From the NCBI RefSeq assembly GCF_002078605.1, contig NZ_MSJR01000008.1, positions 124,001 to 188,000 of the forward strand: a DNA stretch of 64,000 bases, read 5' to 3'. The translations under genes were made by a program, and so were the position numbers. The notes under the pieces are model-generated. The model did not search any database. It saw only the letters and a list, made by a program, of their open reading frames with translations, and was not told the origin of the DNA. Source of the stretch: Salegentibacter sediminis (GTDB lineage: Bacteria; Bacteroidota; Bacteroidia; Flavobacteriales; Flavobacteriaceae). Below, in pieces: positions 1 through 8,714 of this stretch (its first letter is position 1; every line of letters starts with the position of its first letter).

Positions 1-15
1 AAAAACAACCAAATT

Positions 16-309
16 ATGAAACGACCAATTTTATTACTGGCAATGATATTTACATTATCCACCGCTTTAACTTCCTGTAGAGAAGTTAAGGAAGAGGAGA
101 ACGAAATGGAAATGCAAAGCGATGATATGGATGACATGGACGACATGGACGATATGAATGATGACCTTGATGATGTAGGAAATGATATCGAGGAAGCCGC
201 CGATGATACCGGTGATGCGATTGAAAATGCCGCAGACGAAACTGGGGAAGCCATAGATGAAGGTGCTCAGGAAGTAGAAGATGAGCTAGAAGATAACGAC
301 GACCTTTAA
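16..309 (+). CDS. Small acidic lipoprotein, function unknown
   Basis: The 97-residue product begins with a signal sequence ending in a lipobox (LTSC, Cys about residue 21), so it should be exported and lipidated. The mature part is extremely acidic. Residues around 37-52 are a run of Met-Asp-Asp units encoded by a 9-bp tandem repeat at about 126-160, and the rest is built of AADDTGDAIE-like 11-residue units expected to form an amphipathic or disordered helix. No catalytic domain is visible. The next gene (332-487) encodes a shorter protein of the same design, so the pair probably arose by duplication. I recognise no named family. The lipoprotein call is firm, the role unknown. Confidence 0.8.
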   Translation: MKRPILLLAMIFTLSTALTSCREVKEEENEMEMQSDDMDDMDDMDDMNDDLDDVGNDIEEAADDTGDAIENAADETGEAIDEGAQEVEDELEDNDDL

Positions 310-331
310 TATATTTTCCAATTATTAAAGT

Positions 332-487
332 ATGAAAAAGTTAGTTTTAATACTCGCATTGACCTTTAGCAGTGCCGCTGTTTTTACATCCTGCAGGGAT
401 GAACGCTCAGGTGTTGAAAAAGCTGCAGACGATATTGAAGATGCAGCAGATGATGTAGGTGATGCCGTAGAAGATGCTACTGATTAG
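332..487 (+). CDS. Very small acidic lipoprotein, paralogue of preceding gene
   Basis: A 51-residue ORF starts with ATG at 332 and stops with TAG at 485-487. It has a signal sequence (MKKLVLILAL...) ending in FTSC, followed by a short acidic tail of repeated AADDIEDAADDVGDAVED-type units. It lies 22 bases after the preceding acidic lipoprotein gene and shares its signal-lipobox-acidic repeat layout. The terminator at 512-540 follows directly, which fits a two-gene transcript. It is below the size many gene callers accept, but composition and context support it as real. Function unknown. Confidence 0.72.
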   Translation: MKKLVLILALTFSSAAVFTSCRDERSGVEKAADDIEDAADDVGDAVEDATD

Positions 488-511
488 TAACAAAATCTAT
501 TAACTACTAAT

Positions 512-540
512 AAAAAACCCTCCAACCCGGAGGGTTTTTT
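512..540. terminator. Bidirectional intrinsic terminator
   Basis: The arms AAAAAACCCTCC and GGAGGGTTTTTT form a perfect 12-bp stem around an AACCC loop. There is a T-run on both strands. It lies between the small lipoprotein gene ending at 487 (+) and the repressor gene whose stop is at 539 (-), so it can end both convergent transcripts. Confidence 0.9.
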
Positions 541-1312
541 ATGCTTCCTTTTTAAAAGCTTTCAAATCTCTTTTTAATTCCTCCATAGATTCCTGAAGTT
601 CCCGGAATAATCCGCTCTGCGAGGGATTATCCAGGTTAAAGGTCAATTTACTGTTAACCTGCCAAATCTCCTGGATATCATTTACATCAACCTCTATAGG
701 CAAGTATTCTTCGTTGAAGGAAATAAGCAACACCTTGGAGGGATCAGGTAATTTCTGAAGTTTTTTTACAAGCACAGAATCATAAAGTACCACAACATAG
801 ACCTTATTGTTAGAAGCCTGATCCAAATCGGCTACGGCCTTCCCCAATACCCATTCCCCTGGGTAATAGTTTGGAAGCATGCTGTCGCCCTCTATCTGAA
901 AGCCACGATAGGTAGCATTTCGGAATTCAGGGAGAGGAATATCGAAAGCCGGGAGTTGGTGATACCATTCTACATCCTGAACATTATGCGGATAACCCGC
1001 CGCAGCTTTCTGATTAACCATTATAATATTCTCATTGTCAGCACTATCTACAGTCACCACTTTTGGACTCACATCCCCTTTGCTTAATTGCAAATATTTC
1101 TGCCCGCTTTCCCCAAATAACCAGAGCGGGTTAATTCCAAAGCGACTCAAAAGTCCGGCCACCACCTTACCCGATAATTTCGTTCGTCCTCGTTCAATAT
1201 CAGCAGTGGAATTCTTTATCCCCAGCAGTTCTGCAAATTCAGATTGAGTAAAATTATTTTCTTCTCTTACTTCTTTAAAGTGCTTGATCTCAATAGATGG
1301 TGGTGTTCCCAT
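539..1312 (-). CDS. XRE-family repressor with S24 (LexA-like) autocleavage domain
   Basis: The 257-residue protein has an N-terminal helix-turn-helix (about residues 10-65, FTQSEFAELLGIK...TADIERGR) and a C-terminal S24 peptidase-like domain. The likely catalytic Ser is S144 in GDSMLPN and the Lys is K183/K184 in VLVKKL. A KAAAGY segment at 102-107 offers an Ala-Gly bond (A105-G106) of the kind cleaved in LexA and phage repressors. It probably acts as a stress-cleaved DNA-binding repressor. Whether RecA or another signal triggers it cannot be seen. Upstream DNA holds a Bacteroidota promoter overlapped by operator-like palindromes, which suggests autorepression. No phage genes are adjacent, so it is more likely a chromosomal regulator than a prophage repressor. 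Confidence 0.85.
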   Translation of the reverse strand: MGTPPSIEIKHFKEVREENNFTQSEFAELLGIKNSTADIERGRTKLSGKVVAGLLSRFGINPLWLFGESGQKYLQLSKGDVSPKVVTVDSADNENIIMVNQKAAAGYPHNVQDVEWYHQLPAFDIPLPEFRNATYRGFQIEGDSMLPNYYPGEWVLGKAVADLDQASNNKVYVVVLYDSVLVKKLQKLPDPSKVLLISFNEEYLPIEVDVNDIQEIWQVNSKLTFNLDNPSQSGLFRELQESMEELKRDLKAFKKEA

Positions 1313-1327
1313 ATTAAATTATTTATT

Positions 1328-1380
1328 GGAATAATTCCCAGTGCTAATCCAAATCTATTGGATTTATTCCGATAGAGCAA
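1328..1380 (-). promoter_or_regulatory. Promoter with paired operator-like palindromes for S24 repressor
   Basis: Read on the minus strand, TTG (1378-1380) is followed after 20 bases by TAGATTTG (1350-1357), a perfect match to the Bacteroidota -33/-7 consensus. GGATTTATTCC (1360-1370) lies between the two boxes. A second, perfectly symmetrical GGAATAATTCC (1328-1338) lies downstream, with centres 32 bp apart, about three helical turns. AATCCAA-N5-TTGGATT (1346-1364) overlaps the -7 box. The boxes are seen directly. Binding by the repressor is inferred. Confidence 0.6.
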
Positions 1381-1406
1381 CTAAAAATTCTGATTTTTTT
1401 TAAAAA

Positions 1407-2153
1407 TTATTGTGCGAGATACCCTCCGTCTACAGGATAATAGGCGCCGGTAGCAAAAGACGACCGGTCTCCGGCAAGCCACATAAAAAGTTCAGCTACC
1501 TCCTCCGGTTCTCCCAAGCGTCCAATGGGATGAACACTAACCAACTGCTCCAACACATCCTTATCCAGGTTATCCAGCAAGGGGGTCCTGATAAAAGCCG
1601 GGCCTACCGAATTTATCCGTATCCCTTTTGCCGAATATTCCAGGGCAGCTGTTTTAGTGAGCCCAACAACGCCGTGCTTGGCTGCCACATAAGCTGCTGA
1701 ATTAGAAAAACCAACGCTCCCAAGAATGGAAGCTACATTTATTATCGAAGCCTTTCCATTCTTCAGCATAGCAGGAATCTGATAGCGCATTCCATAGAAA
1801 ACCCCCGAAAGATTGATCCCGATCACCTTATTCCAGGACTCAATACCATACTCACCCACTGGTAGTTGCTCTCCACCAATACCAGCATTGTTAACCGCAA
1901 TGTCCAGCTTACCAAAATGGGATAATACCTCCTTCACACTATTTTCTGAATCCTTCGGTTGCGAGGTGTCTGCTTTCACAAACACTGCCTTCCCTCCGGA
2001 AGCCTTAATTTCCTCAGCCAGTTTTTCGCCTTTTTCCACATCGATATCGGTTAGGAGAACCGAAGCCCCGTTTTTCGCAAAAAGCAGGGCAGTGCTTTTC
2101 CCTATCCCGGATGCTGCTCCAGTAATAAGGGCTACTTTTCCTTTTAGTTCCAT
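1407..2153 (-). CDS. Classical SDR-family NAD(P)-dependent oxidoreductase
   Basis: The 248-residue product has every landmark of a classical short-chain dehydrogenase: TGAASGIG dinucleotide-binding motif (11-18), NNAG (88-91), catalytic N114, S142, Y155 and K159 (YVAAK), and a PVDGG C-terminal signature. Asp at the end of beta-2 (LLTDID, 35-38) suggests a preference for NAD over NADP. Length is standard. It is cytoplasmic and apparently monocistronic, between the S24 repressor and a divergent dipeptidase gene. The substrate cannot be read from the sequence. Families of this kind reduce or oxidise sugars, glucose, acyl or aromatic alcohols. Confidence 0.9.
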   Translation of the reverse strand: MELKGKVALITGAASGIGKSTALLFAKNGASVLLTDIDVEKGEKLAEEIKASGGKAVFVKADTSQPKDSENSVKEVLSHFGKLDIAVNNAGIGGEQLPVGEYGIESWNKVIGINLSGVFYGMRYQIPAMLKNGKASIINVASILGSVGFSNSAAYVAAKHGVVGLTKTAALEYSAKGIRINSVGPAFIRTPLLDNLDKDVLEQLVSVHPIGRLGEPEEVAELFMWLAGDRSSFATGAYYPVDGGYLAQ

Positions 2154-2264
2154 AATTATTCTTTATTAAAGTTCAAACCTTTAAAAATAAATCGGAAAAG
2201 GCTCAAAAACTATGAGAAAACTCAGGAAGGCAAATTTTACTTAAATTGCAGGGAAATTTTCCTG

Positions 2265-2939
2265 ATGAAATCCTTATTAATCACACTCAGCATTTTGTTC
2301 TGCTTTTCGGGCCAGGCCCAGGACAGGGCATTACCTCAAGGCTTTGTTTATCTCCACCATATAATACCCGGTCTCGAACTCGAGATTCGTTACGCGGGAG
2401 AACATAACTTCCTTGGCAAACCGGTGGATGGATACCACCGCCCTGTTGCCATTCTTAGCAGGCCCGCAGCAGAAGCCCTAATAAAAGTTCAGCACGATCT
2501 CAGGCAACAAGGCTACTGCCTTAAGGTATTTGACGCCTATCGCCCACAGAGGGCGGTAGATCATTTTGTACGTTGGGCCCGGGATGCAACCGATACTCTG
2601 GAAAAACCAGAATTCTACCCAGATGTTCCAAAATCAGAGCTTTTTCAGCGGGGTTATATTGCTTCCAAATCGGGGCATTCCCGTGGAAGCACTGTAGACC
2701 TAACTATTATTAATGCAAATACAGGAGAGGAGCTGGATATGGGCAGCCCTTATGATTTCTTCGGAATTATCTCCCATTACGACTCCGAACAGGTTACCAG
2801 CGAACAAAAAGCCAATCGCGAGCTCCTTAAAAGCCTGATGGAAAAGCACGGCTTTCACCCCTACCCTGAAGAATGGTGGCACTATACGCTAAGAAACGAA
2901 CCCTATCCTGAAACTTATTTCGATTTTCCGGTAGAGTAA
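2265..2939 (+). CDS. D-Ala-D-Ala dipeptidase, VanX/M15D family
   Basis: This is a secreted zinc peptidase of 224 residues with an N-terminal signal peptide (cleavage near residue 18, SGQA/QD). The M15D landmarks are complete: DAYRP with R93, the zinc motif SGHSRGSTVDLT (H138, D145) and EWWH (catalytic E203, zinc ligand H206). Family members hydrolyse D-Ala-D-Ala and related dipeptides. In a Bacteroidota without glycopeptide exposure the likely role is periplasmic recycling of peptidoglycan peptides rather than vancomycin resistance, since no vanH/vanA ligase genes are adjacent. Length matches the family. Confidence 0.93.
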   Translation: MKSLLITLSILFCFSGQAQDRALPQGFVYLHHIIPGLELEIRYAGEHNFLGKPVDGYHRPVAILSRPAAEALIKVQHDLRQQGYCLKVFDAYRPQRAVDHFVRWARDATDTLEKPEFYPDVPKSELFQRGYIASKSGHSRGSTVDLTIINANTGEELDMGSPYDFFGIISHYDSEQVTSEQKANRELLKSLMEKHGFHPYPEEWWHYTLRNEPYPETYFDFPVE

Positions 2940-3070
2940 TCCATTATTTTCAAAAAGTAGTGTATTCAAAATCTCATTGCCCATACAACAGGCAAAACCA
3001 GTTTCCCTAAAGTGCTGTTGGAACCCCATAATTAACCCCTAAAAAAGTCAGCTTTTGTCGTTTGCATTCC

Positions 3071-3078
3071 TAATTTTG
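3071..3078 (+). promoter_or_regulatory. Probable -7 box for sbcDC
   Basis: TAATTTTG matches the Bacteroidota -7 consensus TAnnTTTG and lies 27 bases before the sbcD ATG. No TTG is present at the usual 17-23 base spacing, so the -33 element is weak or absent. Confidence 0.35.
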
Positions 3079-3105
3079 TAATCCAAAAGCCCAAATTCCG
3101 TATTC

Positions 3106-4320
3106 ATGAAAATAGTCCACACCGCCGATTGGCATATAGGGAAAAAGCTACATAAACATGAGCTTTCTAAGGATTTCGAGCTCTTTATAGGCTGGCTGTG
3201 CGATTTTATTAAAAAAGAGAGGGTAGATGTTTTGCTAATCTCCGGCGATATCTTTGATCTGGCCAACCCCTCTTCAGAGGCCAGAAAACAATACTACCGG
3301 GCCCTGATGCGGCTTCGAAAGCTCGACTGTAAGCTCGTGATTACTGGAGGAAACCACGATTCGCCGGCGATGCTGGACGCCCCGCAGGAAATCCTCCGGG
3401 AACTGGAAATGCATGTAATTGGTGGCTTGCCGTCAGCTCTGGAAGAACTCATCATCCCCTTAAAAAATAAGCAAGGAGAAACCGAACTGGTCATCGCTGC
3501 CATGCCTTACCTCCGGGACGCCGATCTCCGTAGTGCGGCCGAGGCTGAGACTTATGAAGACAGGCTGGAAGCTATTCGCGCGGGAATTCAGCAGTGTTTT
3601 GCGAAGGCTGCCGAACTATGCCAGGAAAAACATCCTGGAATCCCGGCCATAGCCATGGGGCATCTTTTTGCTGCCGGGGCTGAAACTTCAGAAAGCGAGC
3701 GGGAAATACAGATCGGAAACCTGGCGGCTTTTAATGCACTTCAGTTTGGAGACTATTTCAATTATATCGCTTTAGGACATATCCATAAACCCCAAAAGCT
3801 AAACGCAGCGATACCTACTTACTACAGTGGTTCCCCACTTCCACTTTCCTTTAGCGAGAGAAGAGACATTAAACGCATATTGCTGTTAAACACCGAAACC
3901 GGTTGGGAGCCGGAGAATATCCCGGTGCCCAGCTTCCGCAGTTTACTGAAATTAAGTGGAAGCCTGCAAGATCTGGAACTGAAGCTGAGGGAGCCGGGAG
4001 AACAAAAAGAACTGGAATCGCTTATTGAAGTGGAACTCACCGAGCAAAATTATGATGCTAACAAAATCCTGCAACTTGACAATTTAGTTAGCAATTTTGA
4101 GCTCGAGGGCTTCAGAATTGTAAAACACAGAGTAAATTTCAAAAACCGAATTATAGGAGCATCAGAAATTTACAAGGAACAAAAACTGGAAGATCTAAAG
4201 CCCAGAGAGGTATTTCTCGAGCTTATTAAGCGACAGGAATACGATGAAAAAACCAGAAAGGAGATCCTAAGTGCTTTTGAAGAATTACTCGGTGAAACCT
4301 ATCAAAACGACAACCTGTAA
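3106..4320 (+). CDS. sbcD: Exonuclease subunit SbcD (Mre11-type nuclease)
   Basis: The 404-residue protein starts with the calcineurin-like phosphoesterase motifs in order: ADWHIGK (8-14), SGDIFD, GGNHDSP, GHLFAAG and ALGHIHKPQ, which together supply the two-metal site. The C-terminal part is the SbcD capping and SbcC-interaction region. With SbcC it forms the Mre11-Rad50-like complex that cleaves hairpins and protein-blocked DNA ends. The sbcC gene begins 3 bases after the stop, so the two are an operon as in most bacteria. Length is that of the E. coli family member. The ATG at 3106 begins exactly at the conserved MKI-HTADWH start. Confidence 0.97.
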   Translation: MKIVHTADWHIGKKLHKHELSKDFELFIGWLCDFIKKERVDVLLISGDIFDLANPSSEARKQYYRALMRLRKLDCKLVITGGNHDSPAMLDAPQEILRELEMHVIGGLPSALEELIIPLKNKQGETELVIAAMPYLRDADLRSAAEAETYEDRLEAIRAGIQQCFAKAAELCQEKHPGIPAIAMGHLFAAGAETSESEREIQIGNLAAFNALQFGDYFNYIALGHIHKPQKLNAAIPTYYSGSPLPLSFSERRDIKRILLLNTETGWEPENIPVPSFRSLLKLSGSLQDLELKLREPGEQKELESLIEVELTEQNYDANKILQLDNLVSNFELEGFRIVKHRVNFKNRIIGASEIYKEQKLEDLKPREVFLELIKRQEYDEKTRKEILSAFEELLGETYQNDNL

Positions 4321-4323
4321 GCT

Positions 4324-7300
4324 ATGAAGATTCTCAGGATAGAATTCAAAAATATAAATTCCCTTAAGGGAGAACACGAAATAGATTTTACCGGGCTGCC
4401 CTTTACCGGCAGTTCCCTTTTTGCCATTACGGGACCTACAGGCAGTGGGAAAAGTACTATTTTGGATGTGATCTCACTTGCCCTTTTCAATAACATCCCC
4501 CGAATGGGCAAAGTTTCCACCTCAGAGATCAATAAGACCGGCGCTATCCTCACCCGAAACCAACAGGAAGCAATGGCAGCAGTGACCTACCAGGGAAAAG
4601 CGGGAAAATACAGGTCTCAATGGAGCATTTCAACCGCCAGAACTGGAAATCTCCGGGATTATGAAATGGAGCTAAGCAATGCGGAAACCGGAAAACTGAT
4701 AGATCTTAAGAAATCTGAGGTACCCGGGAAGAACGAAGAGCTCATAGGTCTCAATTACAACCAGTTTATTAAATCGGTTTTATTGGCCCAGGGAGAATTC
4801 GCTCAGTTTCTGAAGGCTAAAAAAGAAGAGCGTGGGGAATTGCTGGAAAAGATAACGGGCACAGGAATTTACAGGCAATTAGGGATAAAAGCATTTCTGA
4901 AATACAGGGAAGAAAACCGGGAAATTCAAGCGCAACAAAACAGAATAGAAGCAATTAAAGAAGACTTACTTAGTGAGGAAGAATATGCAAAAAAAACCAG
5001 AGAACTAAAAGCCAAAGACGAGCTTGAACAAGAGTTGAAGAAGAAGATTGAAAACCTGAATAAAAACCTGGAATTAAAGCAAAAGATCCTGCTACAGGAA
5101 AAGGAGATCAAAAACCGGGAAAACGAAAACTCGCAAGCCGAAGATAAACTCAAAACATTTGAACAGGAACACGGCCTCCCGCTTAAAGAACACGAAAAAA
5201 TAGAAGAATGTGCAGAGGAGCTACGCAGTTGGACCCTACTTAGGAAAGAACTCACAGACCTGGAGCTTGAGCTTAAAAGTATTCAAAAAAATGAGCAGCT
5301 TAATCATCAAAACCGAACCAACTGCCTTTCAGAAGCAGAACAACTCACCGGTGCCGAATTAAAACCCGAAAACATCGAAGAAGTCCTGGGCGCTTTCTAC
5401 AAAAAAATAAGCTGGCTGGAGGAAGAACGCCGGGCAAGACTCCAGGAATACAGAGGGCTTTGTAATCAGGTTAGGAGTGAGACCAGGGAACTTCAGTTCA
5501 AATTAGAAGAAGAGAATCCCGGAAAAAGCAGGGAAGAGCTATTAGTGCTAGGTCGTACTTCAGAAGAAAAAAAGAATAAATTACAGGATAGTCTTACTGG
5601 AATAGACCTTTCCCATCCTACCGTAGAAAGGCAACAGATAAATGAGCGCCTTGAGCAGGCTCGGGAAGCCTGGCGCAAAGAAGAGGAATTAAAAAATTTT
5701 TCTACGGAAATAAAAAAGTTACAGCTCGAAGCTGAAGGTATTCAGCCTAAATTAAAAATCCTTCCACAGGAAATCCAACAGGCAAAAGATAAGTGTGAAT
5801 TGCTTGGGGAACGACAGGAAAAATTAGAACTGAAAAAGCAAAATCAGTTACTTCAGGCGAAATTCGAAGACCAAAGACATATTCTGAAAGACGGAAAAGC
5901 CTGCCCCCTATGCGGTGCCCTGGACCATCCCTATGCTGAAGAACTTCCGAAAAAGGATGATACGCTAGAAGTAGAAATAAAAAAAACCGGGCAGGAGCTC
6001 TCAGGATGGAGCAAGAAGCTCAGCACTTTTGATGCTGAATTAAATCATCATAAAATACGCCTGGAAGGATTGCAGCGGGAACTCGAGGCAACACAAACAA
6101 AACTGGCTAAAGGGAAAAAGAATTTCACAGAAAAATATGGACATCTGCAGGAAGAAGAAAGCAGGGATTGGGAAGAGCTTTGTAATAACTGGCAGAAAAA
6201 ACTTAATGATCTCGAAGCCTGGGAAAAAGAGCAGCACAGATTAAGAGCGATAAAAACCGCGCTTCCTTTGCTGGAAAAGCTACAGAAAGTCCTGGAGGAG
6301 GGTAAAAAAATTAGCCGGGAACGGGAAAGCCTGTACCAGGGTAAAGATATTTCACAGGATACCGGGAGACTTAAAACCCGATGGACCAGCCTGCAGCAGG
6401 AGCAGAAACATATAAAAGAAAGACTTCAGGAAACAGAAAAACGATCAGCTCAAAAAAAGGCTAAGCTTGAGGCTCTGGAAAGAAAACTATTTCCCGAGGT
6501 TAAGGAAAAAGGCTTCGAAGATATAAGCTCAGCCCGGCAGGCCTTAATGCCCGAGGCAGAATGCCGCGCCTTGCGGGTACAAAGAGAGGAAATAAAGAAA
6601 ACCATAACCGCGGTAGCTTCTTCCCTTAAATTGCTTCATTCCCAGCTTGAGAAGCTTAAAGACGAAGATATTGATGAGTCCCGGGAGAGCTTAGAGGAAA
6701 AACTAAGTAATCTAAAGCAACGTCTGAACGAGGTTGCCGCAGAATGCAGGGAGCTTTACAGCAGCATCAAAAACCACGAAAGCAACCTGGAACGTCTGGA
6801 GGAGATTAAAGCCTTGATCGTTGAAAAAGAAAAACAAATAAGACGATGGCGACTGCTTGATGAACTCATTGGGGATTCTAAAGGAAAAAAATTCAACGAT
6901 TTTGCACAGGACCTGAGTTTAAGCCAGCTGCTTCATCTGGCTAACCACAGGCTCAAGGACCTTAGCGACCGCTACCGCATAGATAAACCGGAAGAGGAAG
7001 AAGATGACGGATTGGTGGCAATAGACGAGCATATGGGAGGACAACGCCGCTCTGTGAAAACACTTTCGGGAGGAGAGACCTTTATTTTGAGTTTATCTAT
7101 GGCCCTGGCCTTGTCAGATCTGGCTTCGCGAAATGTAGAGATCAACTCCCTATTCATAGACGAAGGCTTTGGCACGCTGGATCCGGAGACACTCGATCAA
7201 ACTCTAGACACCCTGGAGAAGCTCCAGGCCGAGTCCTCAAAGATGATCGGGATTATTAGTCACGTAGACTCCCTTAAGGAACGAATCGCAACACAAATAC

Positions 7301-7350
7301 AATTACAGCGAAACGGGCAGGGCTATAGCAGCCTGGAGATAAAAGGCTAA
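4324..7350 (+). CDS. sbcC: Exonuclease subunit SbcC (Rad50-type ATPase)
   Basis: This is a 1008-residue SMC-like ATPase. Walker A GPTGSGKST is at residues 37-45, then a long antiparallel coiled coil is interrupted by a zinc hook CPLCG (C527, C530) near the middle. The C-terminal half carries the ABC signature LSGGE (914-918) and the Walker B region SLFIDEGFGTLD. The hook dimerises two SbcC molecules while the heads bind SbcD. Lys/Glu-rich heptads dominate residues about 170-510 and 560-850. It lies 3 bases downstream of sbcD and is surely co-transcribed. Confidence 0.97.
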   Translation: MKILRIEFKNINSLKGEHEIDFTGLPFTGSSLFAITGPTGSGKSTILDVISLALFNNIPRMGKVSTSEINKTGAILTRNQQEAMAAVTYQGKAGKYRSQWSISTARTGNLRDYEMELSNAETGKLIDLKKSEVPGKNEELIGLNYNQFIKSVLLAQGEFAQFLKAKKEERGELLEKITGTGIYRQLGIKAFLKYREENREIQAQQNRIEAIKEDLLSEEEYAKKTRELKAKDELEQELKKKIENLNKNLELKQKILLQEKEIKNRENENSQAEDKLKTFEQEHGLPLKEHEKIEECAEELRSWTLLRKELTDLELELKSIQKNEQLNHQNRTNCLSEAEQLTGAELKPENIEEVLGAFYKKISWLEEERRARLQEYRGLCNQVRSETRELQFKLEEENPGKSREELLVLGRTSEEKKNKLQDSLTGIDLSHPTVERQQINERLEQAREAWRKEEELKNFSTEIKKLQLEAEGIQPKLKILPQEIQQAKDKCELLGERQEKLELKKQNQLLQAKFEDQRHILKDGKACPLCGALDHPYAEELPKKDDTLEVEIKKTGQELSGWSKKLSTFDAELNHHKIRLEGLQRELEATQTKLAKGKKNFTEKYGHLQEEESRDWEELCNNWQKKLNDLEAWEKEQHRLRAIKTALPLLEKLQKVLEEGKKISRERESLYQGKDISQDTGRLKTRWTSLQQEQKHIKERLQETEKRSAQKKAKLEALERKLFPEVKEKGFEDISSARQALMPEAECRALRVQREEIKKTITAVASSLKLLHSQLEKLKDEDIDESRESLEEKLSNLKQRLNEVAAECRELYSSIKNHESNLERLEEIKALIVEKEKQIRRWRLLDELIGDSKGKKFNDFAQDLSLSQLLHLANHRLKDLSDRYRIDKPEEEEDDGLVAIDEHMGGQRRSVKTLSGGETFILSLSMALALSDLASRNVEINSLFIDEGFGTLDPETLDQTLDTLEKLQAESSKMIGIISHVDSLKERIATQIQLQRNGQGYSSLEIKG

Positions 7351-7394
7351 GCTGCGGAAAACAGTTGTTATAAGTCGAATTTGTTTATTTTTAT

Positions 7395-7402
7395 TATTTT
7401 TG
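7395..7402 (+). promoter_or_regulatory. Probable -7 box for GAF histidine kinase
   Basis: TATTTTTG matches TAnnTTTG and lies 38 bases before the GTG start at 7441, in an AT-rich stretch. TTG trinucleotides exist upstream but not at ideal spacing, so this is a tentative call. Confidence 0.3.
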
Positions 7403-7440
7403 AAAATTAACCTTGAAGCAAGCGTCCTATCAATAATAAA

Positions 7441-8634
7441 GTGCACCTCAGCAAAGATCAATTAAGCGAAATTGAAAACTTAAACCAGACACCAATTGTA
7501 TCTAAATTACTGGATCTAATATGCAGTACCACAGGAATGGGTTTTGCAGCCATCGCCCGGGTTACCGATGATGCCTGGATCACCTGCGCCCTAAAAGATG
7601 AAATTGCCTTTGGTTTAAAGCCCGGAGACGAATTGGATGTTAAAACCACTATTTGTCATGAAGTTAGATTGAGCGAGAAGGCTGTATTTATTGATCATGT
7701 GGACGAGAATCAGCGTTTTTGCAGCCACCCCACCCCTATTAAATACGGATTTCAGAGTTATGTTTCCTACCCTATTTTCAGGGAGGATGGTAGCTTTTTC
7801 GGGACCTTATGTGCTATAGATCCTAACCCGGCAAAAGTAGAAACCCCGGAAGTTGAAAGCATGTTTCGCTTGTTTTCCGATCTTATCTCTTTTCATTTAA
7901 ATGCCATCGAAGAAATCCAGGATTCGGCTGACGAACTGGCTGAAGAAAAATATAACTCAGAACTGCGGGAGCAATTTATCGCCATCCTGGGTCACGACCT
8001 TAAAAACCCCATTGCTACTACCCGTATGAGTGCCGATCTACTACTTAAAGTTTCAGATAGTGAAATGGTGAAGCGCCATGCCGGAATAATTAAAAGCACC
8101 AGCTTTAGAATGGCCGGGCTTATAGAAAATATTTTAGATTTTGCGCGAGGCCGCCTGGGTGAAGGGATTAAAATAGAACGTAAGCCCTGCCAGGAGACTT
8201 TACAAAAAACCCTGGAGCAAATTGTGAAAGAAGTAGATGTTATTTCTCCCGGCCGCAATATCGAATTAGACATGGATTTGCAGGAAGCTGTAGATTGTGA
8301 TGAAAACAGGATTGCCCAATTGTTTTCAAATCTGCTGGCCAATGCTGCTCTCCATGGATCTGAAGAGCATCCTATCCGGGCCATTGCCTCTTCGAAAAAC
8401 GGAGAATTCACACTATCTGTTTCCAATGCTGGGGAAAAGATTCCTGATTCAGCTAAAAAACATCTTTTTCGACCCTTTTACCGGGAGGATGTTAAACCGG
8501 GGAAACAAGGTCTGGGCCTTGGACTTTTTATCACCGCTGAAATCGCCCGCGCTCATGGCGGGGAAATGCTGGTGAGTTCTACCGATAAACAAACCCGGTT
8601 TACCTTTAAAATGCCGCTGGGAAACAACGAGTAA
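7441..8634 (+). CDS. Soluble GAF-domain sensor histidine kinase
   Basis: The 397-residue protein has an N-terminal GAF domain (about 20-160), a HisKA dimerisation/phosphoacceptor domain with H185 in LGHDLKNP, and a HATPase domain with N box (NRIAQLFSNLLANAALHG) and G box (GKQGLGLGLF). No membrane segment is seen, so it should sense a cytoplasmic ligand or chemical signal through the GAF domain. The start is GTG at 7441. The only later Met is residue 32, inside the GAF domain, so GTG is preferred. No response regulator gene is adjacent, making it an orphan kinase. The conserved CHEV/FCSHP motifs in the GAF part are typical of this two-domain family. Confidence 0.9.
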   Translation: MHLSKDQLSEIENLNQTPIVSKLLDLICSTTGMGFAAIARVTDDAWITCALKDEIAFGLKPGDELDVKTTICHEVRLSEKAVFIDHVDENQRFCSHPTPIKYGFQSYVSYPIFREDGSFFGTLCAIDPNPAKVETPEVESMFRLFSDLISFHLNAIEEIQDSADELAEEKYNSELREQFIAILGHDLKNPIATTRMSADLLLKVSDSEMVKRHAGIIKSTSFRMAGLIENILDFARGRLGEGIKIERKPCQETLQKTLEQIVKEVDVISPGRNIELDMDLQEAVDCDENRIAQLFSNLLANAALHGSEEHPIRAIASSKNGEFTLSVSNAGEKIPDSAKKHLFRPFYREDVKPGKQGLGLGLFITAEIARAHGGEMLVSSTDKQTRFTFKMPLGNNE

Positions 8635-8714
8635 AGATCGCTAATCAAGACTCAAAATAGACCTAAATTCTTCGGGCAAAAAACTTATCTTGTCCTTTAA
8701 AAACTTAATCAATT

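Noticed and set aside
126-160. Short tandem 9-bp units that could suggest a CRISPR-like or VNTR locus
   Set aside because: The units lie inside a coding frame giving Met-Asp-Asp, with no unique spacers and no cas genes, so it is a coding minisatellite.
539-1312. Prophage repressor reading of the XRE-S24 gene
   Set aside because: No integrase, phage structural genes or attachment sites are visible in the surrounding region.
1035-2169. Plus-strand ORFs opposite the repressor and SDR genes
   Set aside because: They are antisense shadows of well-supported genes with no motif or signal of their own.
2265-2939. Vancomycin-resistance interpretation of the VanX-like gene
   Set aside because: No VanH, VanA-type ligase or VanRS is adjacent, and Gram-negative envelopes exclude vancomycin, so a recycling role is more likely.
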